Positions 1-9,562 of a DNA stretch of 64,000 nucleotides are shown piece after piece. Positions within the stretch are counted from its first letter, which is position 1. Each line of letters opens with the position of its first letter. Below the pieces are notes generated by a model. The model was given only the letters and a program-made list of their open reading frames with translations. It ran no database searches and was not told where the DNA came from. The translations under genes and the position numbers were made by a program. Source of the DNA: Hexactinellida sp. DTS-2022. Its lineage: Eukaryota; Porifera; Hexactinellida. Location of the stretch: NCBI GenBank assembly GCA_028753945.1, contig JAPNXP010000015.1, forward strand, positions 3,516,022-3,580,021. The letters are read 5' to 3'.

Positions 1-58
1 CCGGAGCAGACCCTCCGGCACCTGGTTCTGCAACGGGTGCATCAGGAGAGTAGAGTGA
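1..58 (+). CDS. 3' end of a PHD-finger protein gene (partial, cut by window edge)
   Basis: The first bases are GC-rich like the coding exons here. The frame starting at base 2 reads through a WFCxxC motif (Cys codons at 29-31 and 38-40) followed by six residues and a stop at 56-58. A Gly-x-Trp-Phe-Cys-x-x-Cys motif close to the C-terminus is typical of the last zinc-ligand pair of a PHD finger, as at the end of ING-family proteins. Only about 18 residues are visible, so the family is a suggestion. The frame starting at base 1 is also open, to 102, and cannot be excluded. Confidence 0.4.
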   Translation, partial: RSRPSGTWFCNGCIRRVE

Positions 59-295
59 CGCGTCTTAAGGTTACGCCATATTACCTTTGTTATTGTCAGT
101 AATTGTGCAATAAAGGTCAGTCCCATCTTTAAATATTACATAAGTTAATTAACTATTTCTAAATATAAGTATTTGTTTAGGATATGATATTATGCAAATT
201 ATTGTACTCGTACACATGATTAGACTAAAAGACTGCCTTTTGTTGCTTACAAGTGTTGACGATTTGAATTTTTGCGAGTAATAATTTCTCATAAA

Positions 296-1831
296 ATGCT
301 GAACGAATATTGGATTGTAACACTTCTCTGTTGCGTGCACTTGGCTGTCTCCACAGACATAACTCTCACTTTCGTTTTCGACCAAACTTCCTATCTTTCT
401 TGCGAGAAAGAGAACTCCGATTCGAGCTCCGTTTGGTTGAAGGACGACGTCGCTATTGACGTCACAGCTGACCCCAACCTTAGCGTTTCCCCTTCTGGCA
501 CTCTCATATTTGACAAGTTTGCTTTCTCCGACGCGGGCACCTACCAATGTCTCGACACGTCACTCCGCTACACACTCATTATAGAGTGTCCGCGGAACTC
601 GGACCCCAATTACCTGTCTGACCGCTGCATATGCTCCTCGGGCGCCACCAGTAACGCCTCCTCTCACAGTCTGGTCTGCTCGCTATGTCCTATAGGACAG
701 TACAAGCCGCATCCAGGGAACCACGACTGCTTCTCCTGCCCGACATCCCTGGTCACAGAGAAGACAGGCAGCATATCCGAGACCAGCTGTGTGTGCATGC
801 CCGGGTACGGGATAGCGAGCTCCCTCTGTGTGCCCTGTCCGGCAGACTTCTACCAGAGCCAGTACGAAGAGGCGCCCTGCGAGGCCTGTCCCGACTTCTC
901 CGCCACGCCCCAGCCCCCGGGCGAGGCGGACGCAGAGGCATTCACCAGCGAGAGCGACTGCGTATGTCTGTACTCTCCTGACAACGCCGGGAATGCGACT
1001 TGCTGGCCGTTTGTTACGCAGCCTGTCGTGTCCCTTGTGCAGGCTGAACTAAATAGCGCTACGGTGAAATGGGAAACTCAGACGTACGCGCGCGCACACG
1101 ACGGGGCGTATAGGGGCATAGTGTCCGGGTACCACGTGGAGGTGAGGCAGGACAACGACCTGAAAACGAATGTGTTCACGCGGAAGTTCACACCTAACGA
1201 CTACACCCCTGGAGACAACTTCACTGTTGAGATTACCGGCCTCACTCCTGGTAACAGCTATAACGTTATGGTTAACGCATTTACCAAGAGCACTGGTTAT
1301 GAAGACGGGCCGCCATTCAACTTATATGTAACAACTGCAGCCTTGCCTACAACTCCTGTGCAGACAGCAACTGGAGCAACAGCTGGATCAACAACAACAA
1401 CAACAACAACAACACCAGCTGTAACAACAACACCACCACCACCAATACCAACAACAACAACACCACCAATACCACCACCAACAACAACATCTTCACCAAC
1501 AACAACAACAACATCTTCACCAACAACAACACCAACAGCTCACACAGGAGTAACTACAGAAGAGGAGACAGCTGCCCCAAGTGTGGTGGTTGTCCGTAGC
1601 GACAGCACTGCCAGCTCCATCCTGGCTGTGCTGGTGGTGCTATTGTCGCTGTGCTTAGTAGCGATGTTCCTGTTCCTGCTGGTCCGCTATTGGCGCAAGC
1701 GGGGGAGACGCTCTCAGATGAAATACGTCCGAGCGAGCGACGGAATGAAGCGCTTGGGACCGAATGCTCATTACGGGGTCTACGGCAATGCTATGTTTAG
1801 CAACTCGGACACGGGCGACTCTGTTATCTGA
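296..1831 (+). CDS. Type I membrane receptor-like protein: Ig, ephrin-receptor-like Cys-rich region, FN3, mucin stalk, TM
   Basis: I place the start at the ATG at 296, giving 511 residues; the frame extends upstream without an ATG. Residues 1-20 are a signal peptide. Residues about 25-97 form an Ig-like domain with Cys36 and Cys85, the latter in a DAGTYQC motif. Residues 98-236 are cysteine-rich with repeated C-x-x-G-x-Y/F and C-x-x-C spacing, like the GCC2/GCC3 (ephrin-receptor-like) module. Residues about 242-347 resemble a fibronectin III domain. Residues 350-425 are almost all Thr/Pro, probably an O-glycosylated stalk. Residues about 441-464 are a membrane span followed by a basic stop-transfer run. 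The cytoplasmic tail is only about 47 residues, has no kinase, and ends in DSVI, which fits a class I PDZ ligand. The order Cys-rich then FN3 recalls the Eph receptor ectodomain, but the ephrin-binding and kinase domains are absent. Cell-surface adhesion or recognition is inferred. Confidence 0.85.
   Translation: MLNEYWIVTLLCCVHLAVSTDITLTFVFDQTSYLSCEKENSDSSSVWLKDDVAIDVTADPNLSVSPSGTLIFDKFAFSDAGTYQCLDTSLRYTLIIECPRNSDPNYLSDRCICSSGATSNASSHSLVCSLCPIGQYKPHPGNHDCFSCPTSLVTEKTGSISETSCVCMPGYGIASSLCVPCPADFYQSQYEEAPCEACPDFSATPQPPGEADAEAFTSESDCVCLYSPDNAGNATCWPFVTQPVVSLVQAELNSATVKWETQTYARAHDGAYRGIVSGYHVEVRQDNDLKTNVFTRKFTPNDYTPGDNFTVEITGLTPGNSYNVMVNAFTKSTGYEDGPPFNLYVTTAALPTTPVQTATGATAGSTTTTTTTTPAVTTTPPPPIPTTTTPPIPPPTTTSSPTTTTTSSPTTTPTAHTGVTTEEETAAPSVVVVRSDSTASSILAVLVVLLSLCLVAMFLFLLVRYWRKRGRRSQMKYVRASDGMKRLGPNAHYGVYGNAMFSNSDTGDSVI
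1389..1537 (+). repeat. ACA/ACC trinucleotide tract encoding a Thr/Pro-rich stalk
   Basis: Imperfect runs of ACA and ACC codons, including a repeated ACATCTTCACCAAC block, encode the Thr/Pro stalk of the receptor-like protein. Such tracts often vary in length between alleles. Confidence 0.85.
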
Positions 1832-2065
1832 CCCGATCACTTAATTAATTTCCCCCCATTTATATTAGAACCTCTTTTTAGGCCTTTTGTAAGCTCTTTT
1901 TATGAATACTAACTTAGTTATATCTATACTTATAAGTACACAGTTAATCAGCTGACTTATTAATTATAAACATTTATGCAAATTAATTGATGTCAGTTGG
2001 CCAAAAGCATAATTAAATACCAAATCTTCTAATTAACAATAGTCGATCTAGCCGAGAGATTCGCT

Positions 2066-2995
2066 ATGTCTGTAGCTATTGTCAGTCGTGAGAGACTTGT
2101 TCTCAGAGAAAAGCAGTTTAGCGAAATACATTTGATGCAGCACGTGAAAAGTGAGAACATTGGAGAGACTCGATTAGTTATTCCTTTCAAAGGTTTGCCA
2201 GTGCAGAATGACCGCTTGGTTCCGAAACTGGAGAATGAAGACTCGAGCGAGAGTTCGCACTCAAGCACGAGGGACGGAGATTCGGCAGTTAACGATTCGT
2301 TCTCTTTGAAGATTGATTCTTTCTCTTCGCATTTCGCCGAGGAAACCAGACAGGATAGTTTAAAAGAAGAGCTGTGTGAAGATATATTAGTTTCTTCGTT
2401 TGAATCTCTCCGAAACAGCAGTTACCCTCAGTATCTGACTAACCACACACACTGCATTAATATTAAACACGTGGATCCGTTCAATTTCTGTCTGAAAGGA
2501 ATGCAGGCCGCTGAGTTCGATTTTAATTCTATGAAATCATTTCCTGAAGAGACGCCCCCCTACTCCAAGATAGTCCCCACCTGCCACCGATTCAGGGACC
2601 TCACCACTGTACAAGCTAACGCGAAGAGAATAGCGAAAGGGAATAGAGGAGCTTGTGCTAAATCTGCAACCAAGTTTGCAAAAAATGATAAATTGCAATT
2701 AAAAAATGATAAATTGCAATTAAAAAATGCTAAAACAATTAAACCAAGTTTAGCAAAACCCGCAAAGCAGAGGAAGCAGTTTATTTGCAAAGTTTGCTCT
2801 GCCCAGTATTTCTACGAACTGGCCTTTGTAAACCACATTTCCAAGCACACGCCAGAATTTGGATGCGATAAATGTGCCGAATCATACACCACACAACGCG
2901 CCCTTTCACTGCACATGCGAGCACACAGGATTTACACTACCAACAAAAATAAACAAAAACAGTCGAATCATAAAATATCCAAACGAATACACTAG
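2066..2995 (+). CDS. Two-finger C2H2 zinc-finger protein
   Basis: 309 residues from the ATG at 2066. The first 235 residues are Ser/Lys-rich with no recognisable domain. Two classical C2H2 fingers lie near the C-terminus: Cys241, Cys244, His257, His261 and Cys267, Cys270, His283, His287. Both have the C-x2-C-x12-H-x3-H spacing, with a short linker of five residues. A basic tail follows. Lysine-rich segments at about 185-235 contain a duplicated seven-residue motif produced by a 21-bp DNA tandem repeat. Nucleic-acid binding is inferred from the fingers; the target is unknown. I cannot assign an orthologue. Codon composition is less GC-rich than in neighbouring housekeeping genes. Confidence 0.75.
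   Translation: MSVAIVSRERLVLREKQFSEIHLMQHVKSENIGETRLVIPFKGLPVQNDRLVPKLENEDSSESSHSSTRDGDSAVNDSFSLKIDSFSSHFAEETRQDSLKEELCEDILVSSFESLRNSSYPQYLTNHTHCINIKHVDPFNFCLKGMQAAEFDFNSMKSFPEETPPYSKIVPTCHRFRDLTTVQANAKRIAKGNRGACAKSATKFAKNDKLQLKNDKLQLKNAKTIKPSLAKPAKQRKQFICKVCSAQYFYELAFVNHISKHTPEFGCDKCAESYTTQRALSLHMRAHRIYTTNKNKQKQSNHKISKRIH
2681..2722 (+). repeat. 21-bp in-frame tandem duplication
   Basis: Two adjacent exact copies of a 21-bp AT-rich unit (2681-2701 and 2702-2722), with a partial third copy after them. They encode a repeated N-D-K-L-Q-L-K motif within the zinc-finger gene. Confidence 0.8.
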
Positions 2996-3269
2996 CTTTA
3001 TTGCTGCTCCATGCGTCACTTGGATTCTAAACTGATATTGTGAACTGTATTTGTTTACTGTACATTTGATATGTCCTAATCCCATTAAATTCTGCTCTCT
3101 GAATCGTATGTAATTCTAGCTAATTTGTCTATTATAAGATCGCCTGCCCTCAAGCCTTATATATCCCATAACTTGTAGTTTAATAAATCTAGGCTTTTAA
3201 ACTTTCCATATTAACAAATTAGTGGGCCAAATGAATTAACTGATTGATCGATACTCATAGGCTGGAGAA

Positions 3270-6200
3270 ATGGCGACTATAGATAATAATATAGTCAAAG
3301 AATCCACAAACAAGGGTGCCGAGCTAAATGATATTGAAATAAAATGTAAGATTTGGTATAAAGTCAATAATTGCCTGCTGGTCCTATTCTATTTCCTGGG
3401 CCTGCTTAGTCTCGGCGGTCTGCTGTTGCTCTGCTATTGGTTCCCGCGGGTCAAGAGCTGCCTTGTCGGACGTCGCTGTCGCTTGAAGGAAGCCACCCAT
3501 GTGCTTATTCGCGATATTGATAATGACTGGAATATTGTTAAGATCCGCTCTATTCACCTAGAAAACAGAGATCCGTTGGAAATAAATGAATCCTCGGGCG
3601 AGGACGAGAGCGCTCGACTCGTGGTAGAGCAAAACTGTCCGTTTCGTTATTTCTCTTTCCGTCAGGCCAGATATGTAATTGACGAGAAATCGGATGATGC
3701 CTATTTGCAAACTGCCTATGACGTAGGCTACACCTGTGAGCAGATATACGAACTGGCGGATAGGAACTCAGCGCATACCTTCAGTGACATAACAAAGATA
3801 TACGGACCCAATGTGATCGACGTCCCGGTTAAATCCTACGTACAACTGTTCATTGAGGAGATTCTAAATCCGTTCTACCTATTCCAGATATTCAGCATCG
3901 CTATCTGGGTGCTAGTCAACTACTACTACTACGCCGGTGCCGTGTTGATTATCTCCACAGTATCCATTGTGCTGAGTCTCTACCAGACCCGCACGAACAT
4001 GGTCCAGCTGAAGAACATGGTTGCGTTCTCCTGCAGTGTGACGGTGCACCGCGGGCTTGTCATCCACCCGAACACGCCGAGTCATGCGCTGTATCCCGGT
4101 GACGTCATTGAGATTCCCCGAAGCGGCTTCAGAGTCCCTTGCGATTGCGCGCTTATATCCGGCAATGCGATCGTTAACGAGAGCATGCTAACGGGTGAGA
4201 GCGTGCCCGTGTTTAAGACCCCCCTATTGCACGACGCCCAACTGTACAGTGTGAGTGAAAGCAAGCGACAGACGCTATTTAACGGCACTCAAGTCATACA
4301 AACGAGAAATCTGCCGAACTCTAAAATCTTCGCGTTCGTGCTTAGAACCGGCTACAGCACTTCTAAGGGAGAGCTCGTTCGCTCCATTCTCTACCCCAGA
4401 CCGACCAGACTGCGCTTCTATCGCCAATCTCTCAAGTTCCTCGTGTTCCTGATTATCCTGGGCCTCATAGGCATGACGTACACACTCGTGTACGAGACGA
4501 TCAAGAAAGAACAGCCGTTCACCATATTCCTGTACATGTCGGACCTGTTCACCACAGCGGTGCCGCCCTCCCTGCCTGCAGCCATGACTGTAGGCATCAT
4601 ATACGCGCTGGCGCGGCTTAAAAAGAAGAATATATTCTGTATCAGTCCCCAGAGGATTAACGTGTGTGGAAAGATTAAATGTGTGTGTTTCGACAAGACT
4701 GGGACACTGACTGAGGACGGGCTGAACTTCTGGGGCGTGGTTCCGGCAGGGGAGGGCCCGGTGCACGAGCCTCGGGGCCTAGGCATAACCCCGCTAACAA
4801 CCGCCATGTCCTGCTGCCACACACTCACGCTCGTAGACGGCCAGTTGGTGGGAGACTCTGTAGACATCAACATGTTCAGGGCCACGGGCTGGGAGTTCGA
4901 AGAGCCGCAGGAAGAGACCAACCGGTTCGATTTGTTAGTCCCCGCTCTGGTCCGGGCCCCTGTCTCCGCCGGCGCCTTCGAGGCTGGCATCCTGCACCAG
5001 TACCCGTTCGCCTCGGAGCTGCAGCGAATGAGCGTGGTGGTTAAGTCTCTGAGAGACGACCGGCCCGAGGACCTCATGCTCTACGCCAAGGGCTCTCCCG
5101 AAATGATCGCCAGCCTGTCGGTCCCGGAATCCCTCCCCGGGAACTTCGACGAGGTTCTGGCCCTCTACACTAACCTGGGTCTGCGCGTGCTGGCATTCGC
5201 CTGCAAGGAAGTGACCGTTCCGTGGCACAAGGTCAGCCGCATCCCTCGTCTGGAGATGGAGCGCGAGCTGACCTTCCTAGGCCTGCTGTTGATGCAGAAC
5301 AAACTCAAGCCCGTCACTACCAACGTTATTCGCGAGCTAACCACAGCCGACATCCGTAGCATAATGATAACTGGCGACAATCTGTTGACAGCTGTCAACG
5401 TGGCTTTCGAATGCGAAGTGATACCACCACAAATGGAAGTATTCATAATTTCGATTGACGAGTCATCCCTCTCAAAGTCCCCAGACATAGATGCAAGCAT
5501 TATTTTCACGCCGCAGAACTCGGAACGGGTTCTAGAGCCAGTCTCACATTCCAACCCCCTCTCCGTGTTACCCAACACTAAGTACTGTTTCGCTATTAGC
5601 GGCCCCACCTTCCATTTGCTGCAGACACGCGCCAGTAAGTGGCTGCTGTCTGCTGTGCTGTTAAAGTGCGCCGTGTTCGCTAGAATGTCTCCCAAACAGA
5701 AATCCGTTGTTGTAGAAGAGCTACAGAAACTAGGATATGTCGTGGCCATGTGTGGAGACGGAGCCAATGACTGCGGGGCGTTAAAAGCCGCAGATGTGGG
5801 CGTGAGTCTCTCTGACTCCGAGGCTTCTGTGGCCTCCCATTTCACATCCAAGGTACAAGACGTTCGATGCGTGCCTGTCGTTATTAAGGAGGGCCGGACT
5901 GCACTCGTCACCTCGTTCAGCATTTTCAAATTCATGGCTCTGTACTGCGTGACGGAGTTCACCTCTGTAGTGATGATGTACTGGTGGCTGTCCAACCTGG
6001 GCGACTGGCAATACCTGTACATAGACCTGGTGCAGGTGTTCGCGCTCGCCCTGGTGATGGGCTACACCAAGCCTTACCCGCATCTGGCTAAGAGACGGCC
6101 CTCCGCTAATCTTGTTAACTCCATTAATCTTATTTCCTGCGGGCTGCACATGCTGCTGGCCATTGGATTCCAGGTGAGCGCTTACATGCTGCTGAGAACC

Positions 6201-6710
6201 ACCAAGTGGTACGTGCCGACCTTTGTAGCGCCACGGGCGAACCCGTTTGGGGTAGACTACGTGTATATATTCGAGAATACGGTAATTTTCTCTTTCTCTA
6301 CTTTTCAGTACTTGATCCTAGCCTTCGTGTTTTCAGTGGGCCCGCCATACCGCATGCCATTCTACACGAATATTTATTTCCTTCTCTGCTTTATAATATT
6401 AACACTCGTCTCCTTGGTGTTTGCATTTCTCCCCTGGAATGAGTGGTTTGTTCTCCGGGCCGTGTACCAGTTCATTCAGATAAAGTACATCCACTCGTGG
6501 ACTTTCAAGCTGGGGCTGATACTTTTCGCGGGCGTCTACCTGCTAGTCGCTCTCATTGTTGAGGATTTCATAATTCAGACGGAATGGTTTCGCGTGTTGG
6601 TTCATTTCTTTCTCTGTAAGAGACGACAAAAGAATTTATACAAACGTTTGTTGGCGGATTTGAAGAAGGGGCCTGATGTTTTCAGACAGGCCGTACTCGA
6701 GTTGAAATAG
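3270..6710 (+). CDS. ATP13A: P5B-type transport ATPase (ATP13A2/ATP13A3-like)
   Basis: 1146 residues in one exon, close to human ATP13A2 (about 1180). It has the full P-type ATPase set: an actuator-domain LTGES motif, the phosphorylation motif DKTGTLT with catalytic Asp475, a TGDN motif in the P domain, and the hinge GDGANDCGALK. The membrane motif PPSLPA before the P domain fits P5B (PPALP) rather than P5A (PPELP). An N-terminal hydrophobic segment around residues 35-52 fits the extra P5 membrane insertion, and six C-terminal membrane spans are visible. In animals, P5B pumps in late endosomes/lysosomes export polyamines to the cytosol or affect cation homeostasis; which substrate applies here is inferred. 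The stop lies 157 bp before the next same-strand gene. Intronless structure of such a long gene is notable. Confidence 0.95.
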   Translation: MATIDNNIVKESTNKGAELNDIEIKCKIWYKVNNCLLVLFYFLGLLSLGGLLLLCYWFPRVKSCLVGRRCRLKEATHVLIRDIDNDWNIVKIRSIHLENRDPLEINESSGEDESARLVVEQNCPFRYFSFRQARYVIDEKSDDAYLQTAYDVGYTCEQIYELADRNSAHTFSDITKIYGPNVIDVPVKSYVQLFIEEILNPFYLFQIFSIAIWVLVNYYYYAGAVLIISTVSIVLSLYQTRTNMVQLKNMVAFSCSVTVHRGLVIHPNTPSHALYPGDVIEIPRSGFRVPCDCALISGNAIVNESMLTGESVPVFKTPLLHDAQLYSVSESKRQTLFNGTQVIQTRNLPNSKIFAFVLRTGYSTSKGELVRSILYPRPTRLRFYRQSLKFLVFLIILGLIGMTYTLVYETIKKEQPFTIFLYMSDLFTTAVPPSLPAAMTVGIIYALARLKKKNIFCISPQRINVCGKIKCVCFDKTGTLTEDGLNFWGVVPAGEGPVHEPRGLGITPLTTAMSCCHTLTLVDGQLVGDSVDINMFRATGWEFEEPQEETNRFDLLVPALVRAPVSAGAFEAGILHQYPFASELQRMSVVVKSLRDDRPEDLMLYAKGSPEMIASLSVPESLPGNFDEVLALYTNLGLRVLAFACKEVTVPWHKVSRIPRLEMERELTFLGLLLMQNKLKPVTTNVIRELTTADIRSIMITGDNLLTAVNVAFECEVIPPQMEVFIISIDESSLSKSPDIDASIIFTPQNSERVLEPVSHSNPLSVLPNTKYCFAISGPTFHLLQTRASKWLLSAVLLKCAVFARMSPKQKSVVVEELQKLGYVVAMCGDGANDCGALKAADVGVSLSDSEASVASHFTSKVQDVRCVPVVIKEGRTALVTSFSIFKFMALYCVTEFTSVVMMYWWLSNLGDWQYLYIDLVQVFALALVMGYTKPYPHLAKRRPSANLVNSINLISCGLHMLLAIGFQVSAYMLLRTTKWYVPTFVAPRANPFGVDYVYIFENTVIFSFSTFQYLILAFVFSVGPPYRMPFYTNIYFLLCFIILTLVSLVFAFLPWNEWFVLRAVYQFIQIKYIHSWTFKLGLILFAGVYLLVALIVEDFIIQTEWFRVLVHFFLCKRRQKNLYKRLLADLKKGPDVFRQAVLELK

Positions 6711-6867
6711 AGATGCTATCGCATCCTTTTTTTAGTTTTATTTGTGTGCTTAAATTGCTAAATTGTTATATAATTTATTGCTCTACCCGAATGATATCCT
6801 ATATATTTTGAAAAGTTCAATTAAATCCCTCTTTATATGCCGTACGTGTATCGAATAGCGATATCAT

Positions 6868-7605
6868 ATGCTGCGGAGAGTCGCACAGGGCAGGGAGGTT
6901 GTTATCGACCCGCTTTCTGGGAATTCCTACTACCAATCCTCTCTCGCTCCCGCCGCACAGCCTAAGCCCCTGTTCGACGCTACCCCGATACAGCAGAGAC
7001 GGGCACCAGAGGGGGGGCACTCACGTTTGACTCTAGATTCCAGCTCACAATCGAGAGAGCGAGTGGCCAGCTCTCTCGCCCTGGAAACGAATGCGTTCTC
7101 TTCGCATCCTCTGATTACCAACACTAACAGGGGCATTAATAAGTCGCAGGACTCTGTTTGCTTTTCCAAATCAGACATCGACTCCGTTGAGTATATTAAC
7201 CAGGTTGACAACAAGTTCATATGCTGTCTGTTGTCGGTTAAGAAGAGAGATATTCTTGTGTTGTTCGACCAGCACGCAGTGCATGAGCGAATACGCCTGG
7301 AAGGGTTAATTTCGGAAGCGAAGAAATGCACCAAAGACAGTTCCATTCCCAGAGCGCAGCTAGAAATGCTGCAATCCAGGGCTTGTCACGGCGCTATTAA
7401 GTTCGGAGACAAACTGGACGAAGAAACCTCCAGGCGACTCCTGGACTCACTCAAGCACTGCGCTCTCCCGTTCCAATGCGCGCACGGACGGCCGTCAATC
7501 GCCCCGCTGCTGAACATTGCTAGCTCCACTGCTAGCACATACACTTACACTTGTAACCTCACAAAGCTTAGAACACTATGTACAAACTCGGGTTTATTTG
7601 ATTGA
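6868..7605 (+). CDS. MLH3: MLH3-like MutL C-terminal endonuclease domain protein, lacking the ATPase half
   Basis: 245 residues from the ATG at 6868. The region from about residue 107 to the end matches the C-terminal dimerisation/endonuclease domain of MLH3. The metal-binding motif DQHAVHERIRLE (D134 to E145) fits DQHA-x2-E-x4-E exactly. ACHGAIKF and CAHGRP (Cys204-Pro209) match the other conserved blocks, and the C-terminal NLTKLR motif is MLH3-like. In animals MLH3 pairs with MLH1 (MutL-gamma) in mismatch repair and meiotic crossover resolution. The N-terminal GHKL ATPase domain, normally about 330 residues, is missing: an in-frame stop lies 12 bp upstream and the P5B ATPase ends only 157 bp before. 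Residues 1-105 are polar and low-complexity, like the MLH3 linker. Either this is a separate C-terminal-only gene, or the N-terminal exons lie elsewhere. Confidence 0.85.
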   Translation: MLRRVAQGREVVIDPLSGNSYYQSSLAPAAQPKPLFDATPIQQRRAPEGGHSRLTLDSSSQSRERVASSLALETNAFSSHPLITNTNRGINKSQDSVCFSKSDIDSVEYINQVDNKFICCLLSVKKRDILVLFDQHAVHERIRLEGLISEAKKCTKDSSIPRAQLEMLQSRACHGAIKFGDKLDEETSRRLLDSLKHCALPFQCAHGRPSIAPLLNIASSTASTYTYTCNLTKLRTLCTNSGLFD

Positions 7606-8269
7606 GATTTAATTTAATTAATATGGTTACACTTTCTTGCATCAGTTGTACAGCCCTACAGCGAAGCATCTATTAATGTTGCCTCCCTGGAATAAGCTAG
7701 CTATTAGTTATGAGATAACTGAACAGCAATGTTGTGTCTGGTGTAGGTAGTCAGCTAGCCTAATTAGCAGGTAATTAGCCACGTGAAGCTGTTTCCACGA
7801 GTTTTCTATTGCGTTTCCATAATAAGTATTCCCTTATAGAGAGACTGCTAAATACCAGATATTCTTCCCGGGATTCTAACAACGGGTTTTCTTTCGCAGC
7901 GCTGTATTAACCTTCGTATGGATATTCTTAACAGCTGATTTCCTTATTCGCTAATTATGGAAACGATTAGTGGTTAATTAAGTTTCTTCAAGAGATATGA
8001 CCTCCATCTTCTCAATTGTAATTGAAAGGAATAAAACATCGATAATAGAATTGACTACATCATCTGACCTCAGATTTCTTTATACGTAAATACAGTAAAT
8101 CAATTAAATGATCAGGTCACGAACAATTCAATTTCTTCTACATAGTATGCCCACTGATCTAGACCACTTCTTGAGTTCGTACAATATTGAATTGCCAAAC
8201 AATTGTACAATTATATAAGAGAAAGTACGAATGACTAATAACAAAAAGAATAACATTTAAATCTCTACA
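7606..8269. other. AT-rich intergenic region
   Basis: About 660 bp between two same-strand genes. It has TTAATTAA-type runs and no open frame, RNA gene or repeat that I could support. It presumably holds the MLH3-like 3' end and the promoter of the next gene. Confidence 0.6.
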
Positions 8270-9562
8270 ATGAGTGCGATAAACACTGCAATAAAACAGG
8301 ACGGGAAAATTAAAATCGCCGGATGCTCAAAGGTATCTACAAAAGATAGTAATTCATCTCCAAACTCTGAGAAAAAGATCTCAGTTCCAACTACTAACAA
8401 ATCGAATATTCCTAAATCTGGGGTTCCTGTGAAGTCCCAGCAGTTATCACACAGACCACACTCCTATTCCAGCTTCAACAAGGATAAAGTTCCTGGCGAG
8501 AACGCGGAAACGCATCAAGCAAATAGGATCCGTGCCTCCAAAAGTAAAACTCCTCTAGGGCACTCCGCCATTACATTTACCAGTCAAACTAACGACAGTA
8601 TGAAACACAGGATCGGTCAGTCGACAGCCCTGCCTCAAGAGTTAAAACGTAAGAGCATCTCAGGTCCTAGTGTCCCCTTAAGATCGGAGTCGCCCGAGTT
8701 CCCCTTAACTGCGGAATCTCCCACCTCGTCCAGCGCGGATAACTCGGAAACCGCCTCTCCCAAACTCGAGCTAGCTAACGAAATTAGCGACGACTCTTTA
8801 GTCGTTTCAGACAATCCCGAGGATGCCGGCAAGCCTCCGTTTGTTATTACCAAGTCGCTCCCCGAGGAATCCCTGTCGCGGCTGCACGTCCACGAGTGCC
8901 ACTCCGAGACGGACAGTCGCGGGAACACCCCCGCTTGCTGCCACACCGGCCTGCTCGCCTCCAAGAAGAGATCCGTCAGCAAGCGGCCCGGACACCTGAG
9001 ACACCTGAAGAAGCTCAGCGTGACCCGCATGCAGACTCTGAAGGACTACCTGAGCATTTACGAGGAGCGTCTCGGGCGCATCAAGGCGGACCAGCCCGTC
9101 CTTATGAACGCAGCCCAGCAGCGGTGCGACGAGATGGTTTGTAGGCTCACCGCTCAGTGGATGGGATACAAGTCCCAGATTGAGAAGCAGTACGAAGAGC
9201 TGGTGAAGGAGACTGAAACGCACAGACAGAGTATAATCAATGACCTCGAGAAGCTGGAGAATCTCCAGAGCGAGTCCTCCACCCTCTACGACATCTGCGA
9301 CCTGGAAGAAGATGACCTGAACCTTGGGAAGTGGATTCAAGCGATTAAAGAGAAATACAACAACACATTCACCGAATACAACAACATAGAGGCCATAGAG
9401 TTCTTCCCTTCAATTTCCATAGAGAAGATTGATGGGATACGAACTGGTTACGAAACTCAAATGCTACAGCTGTACGAATCTATTCCCAACTTGACGCCTC
9501 CGAACACAAACACAGAGGAACCTGCCCGCAAACATGACTATCCACGAACCTCTACTCTGTAG
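8270..9562 (+). CDS. Ser-rich protein with C-terminal coiled coil (function unknown)
   Basis: 430 residues from the ATG at 8270, single exon. Residues 1-200 are Ser/Pro/Lys-rich and probably disordered, with several S-P sites. Residues about 205-225 contain a small Cys/His cluster that does not fit a complete B-box. Residues about 250-335 form a strong amphipathic coiled coil. The segment that follows, ending with an F-F-P-S pattern near 378-381, vaguely resembles the coiled coil that follows a B-box in TRIM proteins, but no RING or proper B-box is present. No orthologue recognised. Base composition shifts from AT-rich at the 5' half to GC-rich at the coiled coil. Confidence 0.7.
   Translation: MSAINTAIKQDGKIKIAGCSKVSTKDSNSSPNSEKKISVPTTNKSNIPKSGVPVKSQQLSHRPHSYSSFNKDKVPGENAETHQANRIRASKSKTPLGHSAITFTSQTNDSMKHRIGQSTALPQELKRKSISGPSVPLRSESPEFPLTAESPTSSSADNSETASPKLELANEISDDSLVVSDNPEDAGKPPFVITKSLPEESLSRLHVHECHSETDSRGNTPACCHTGLLASKKRSVSKRPGHLRHLKKLSVTRMQTLKDYLSIYEERLGRIKADQPVLMNAAQQRCDEMVCRLTAQWMGYKSQIEKQYEELVKETETHRQSIINDLEKLENLQSESSTLYDICDLEEDDLNLGKWIQAIKEKYNNTFTEYNNIEAIEFFPSISIEKIDGIRTGYETQMLQLYESIPNLTPPNTNTEEPARKHDYPRTSTL

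Noticed and set aside
8873-8960. B-box zinc finger in the Ser-rich coiled-coil protein
   Set aside because: Cys and His residues are present near residues 205-225 but their spacing does not fit a B-box or RING.
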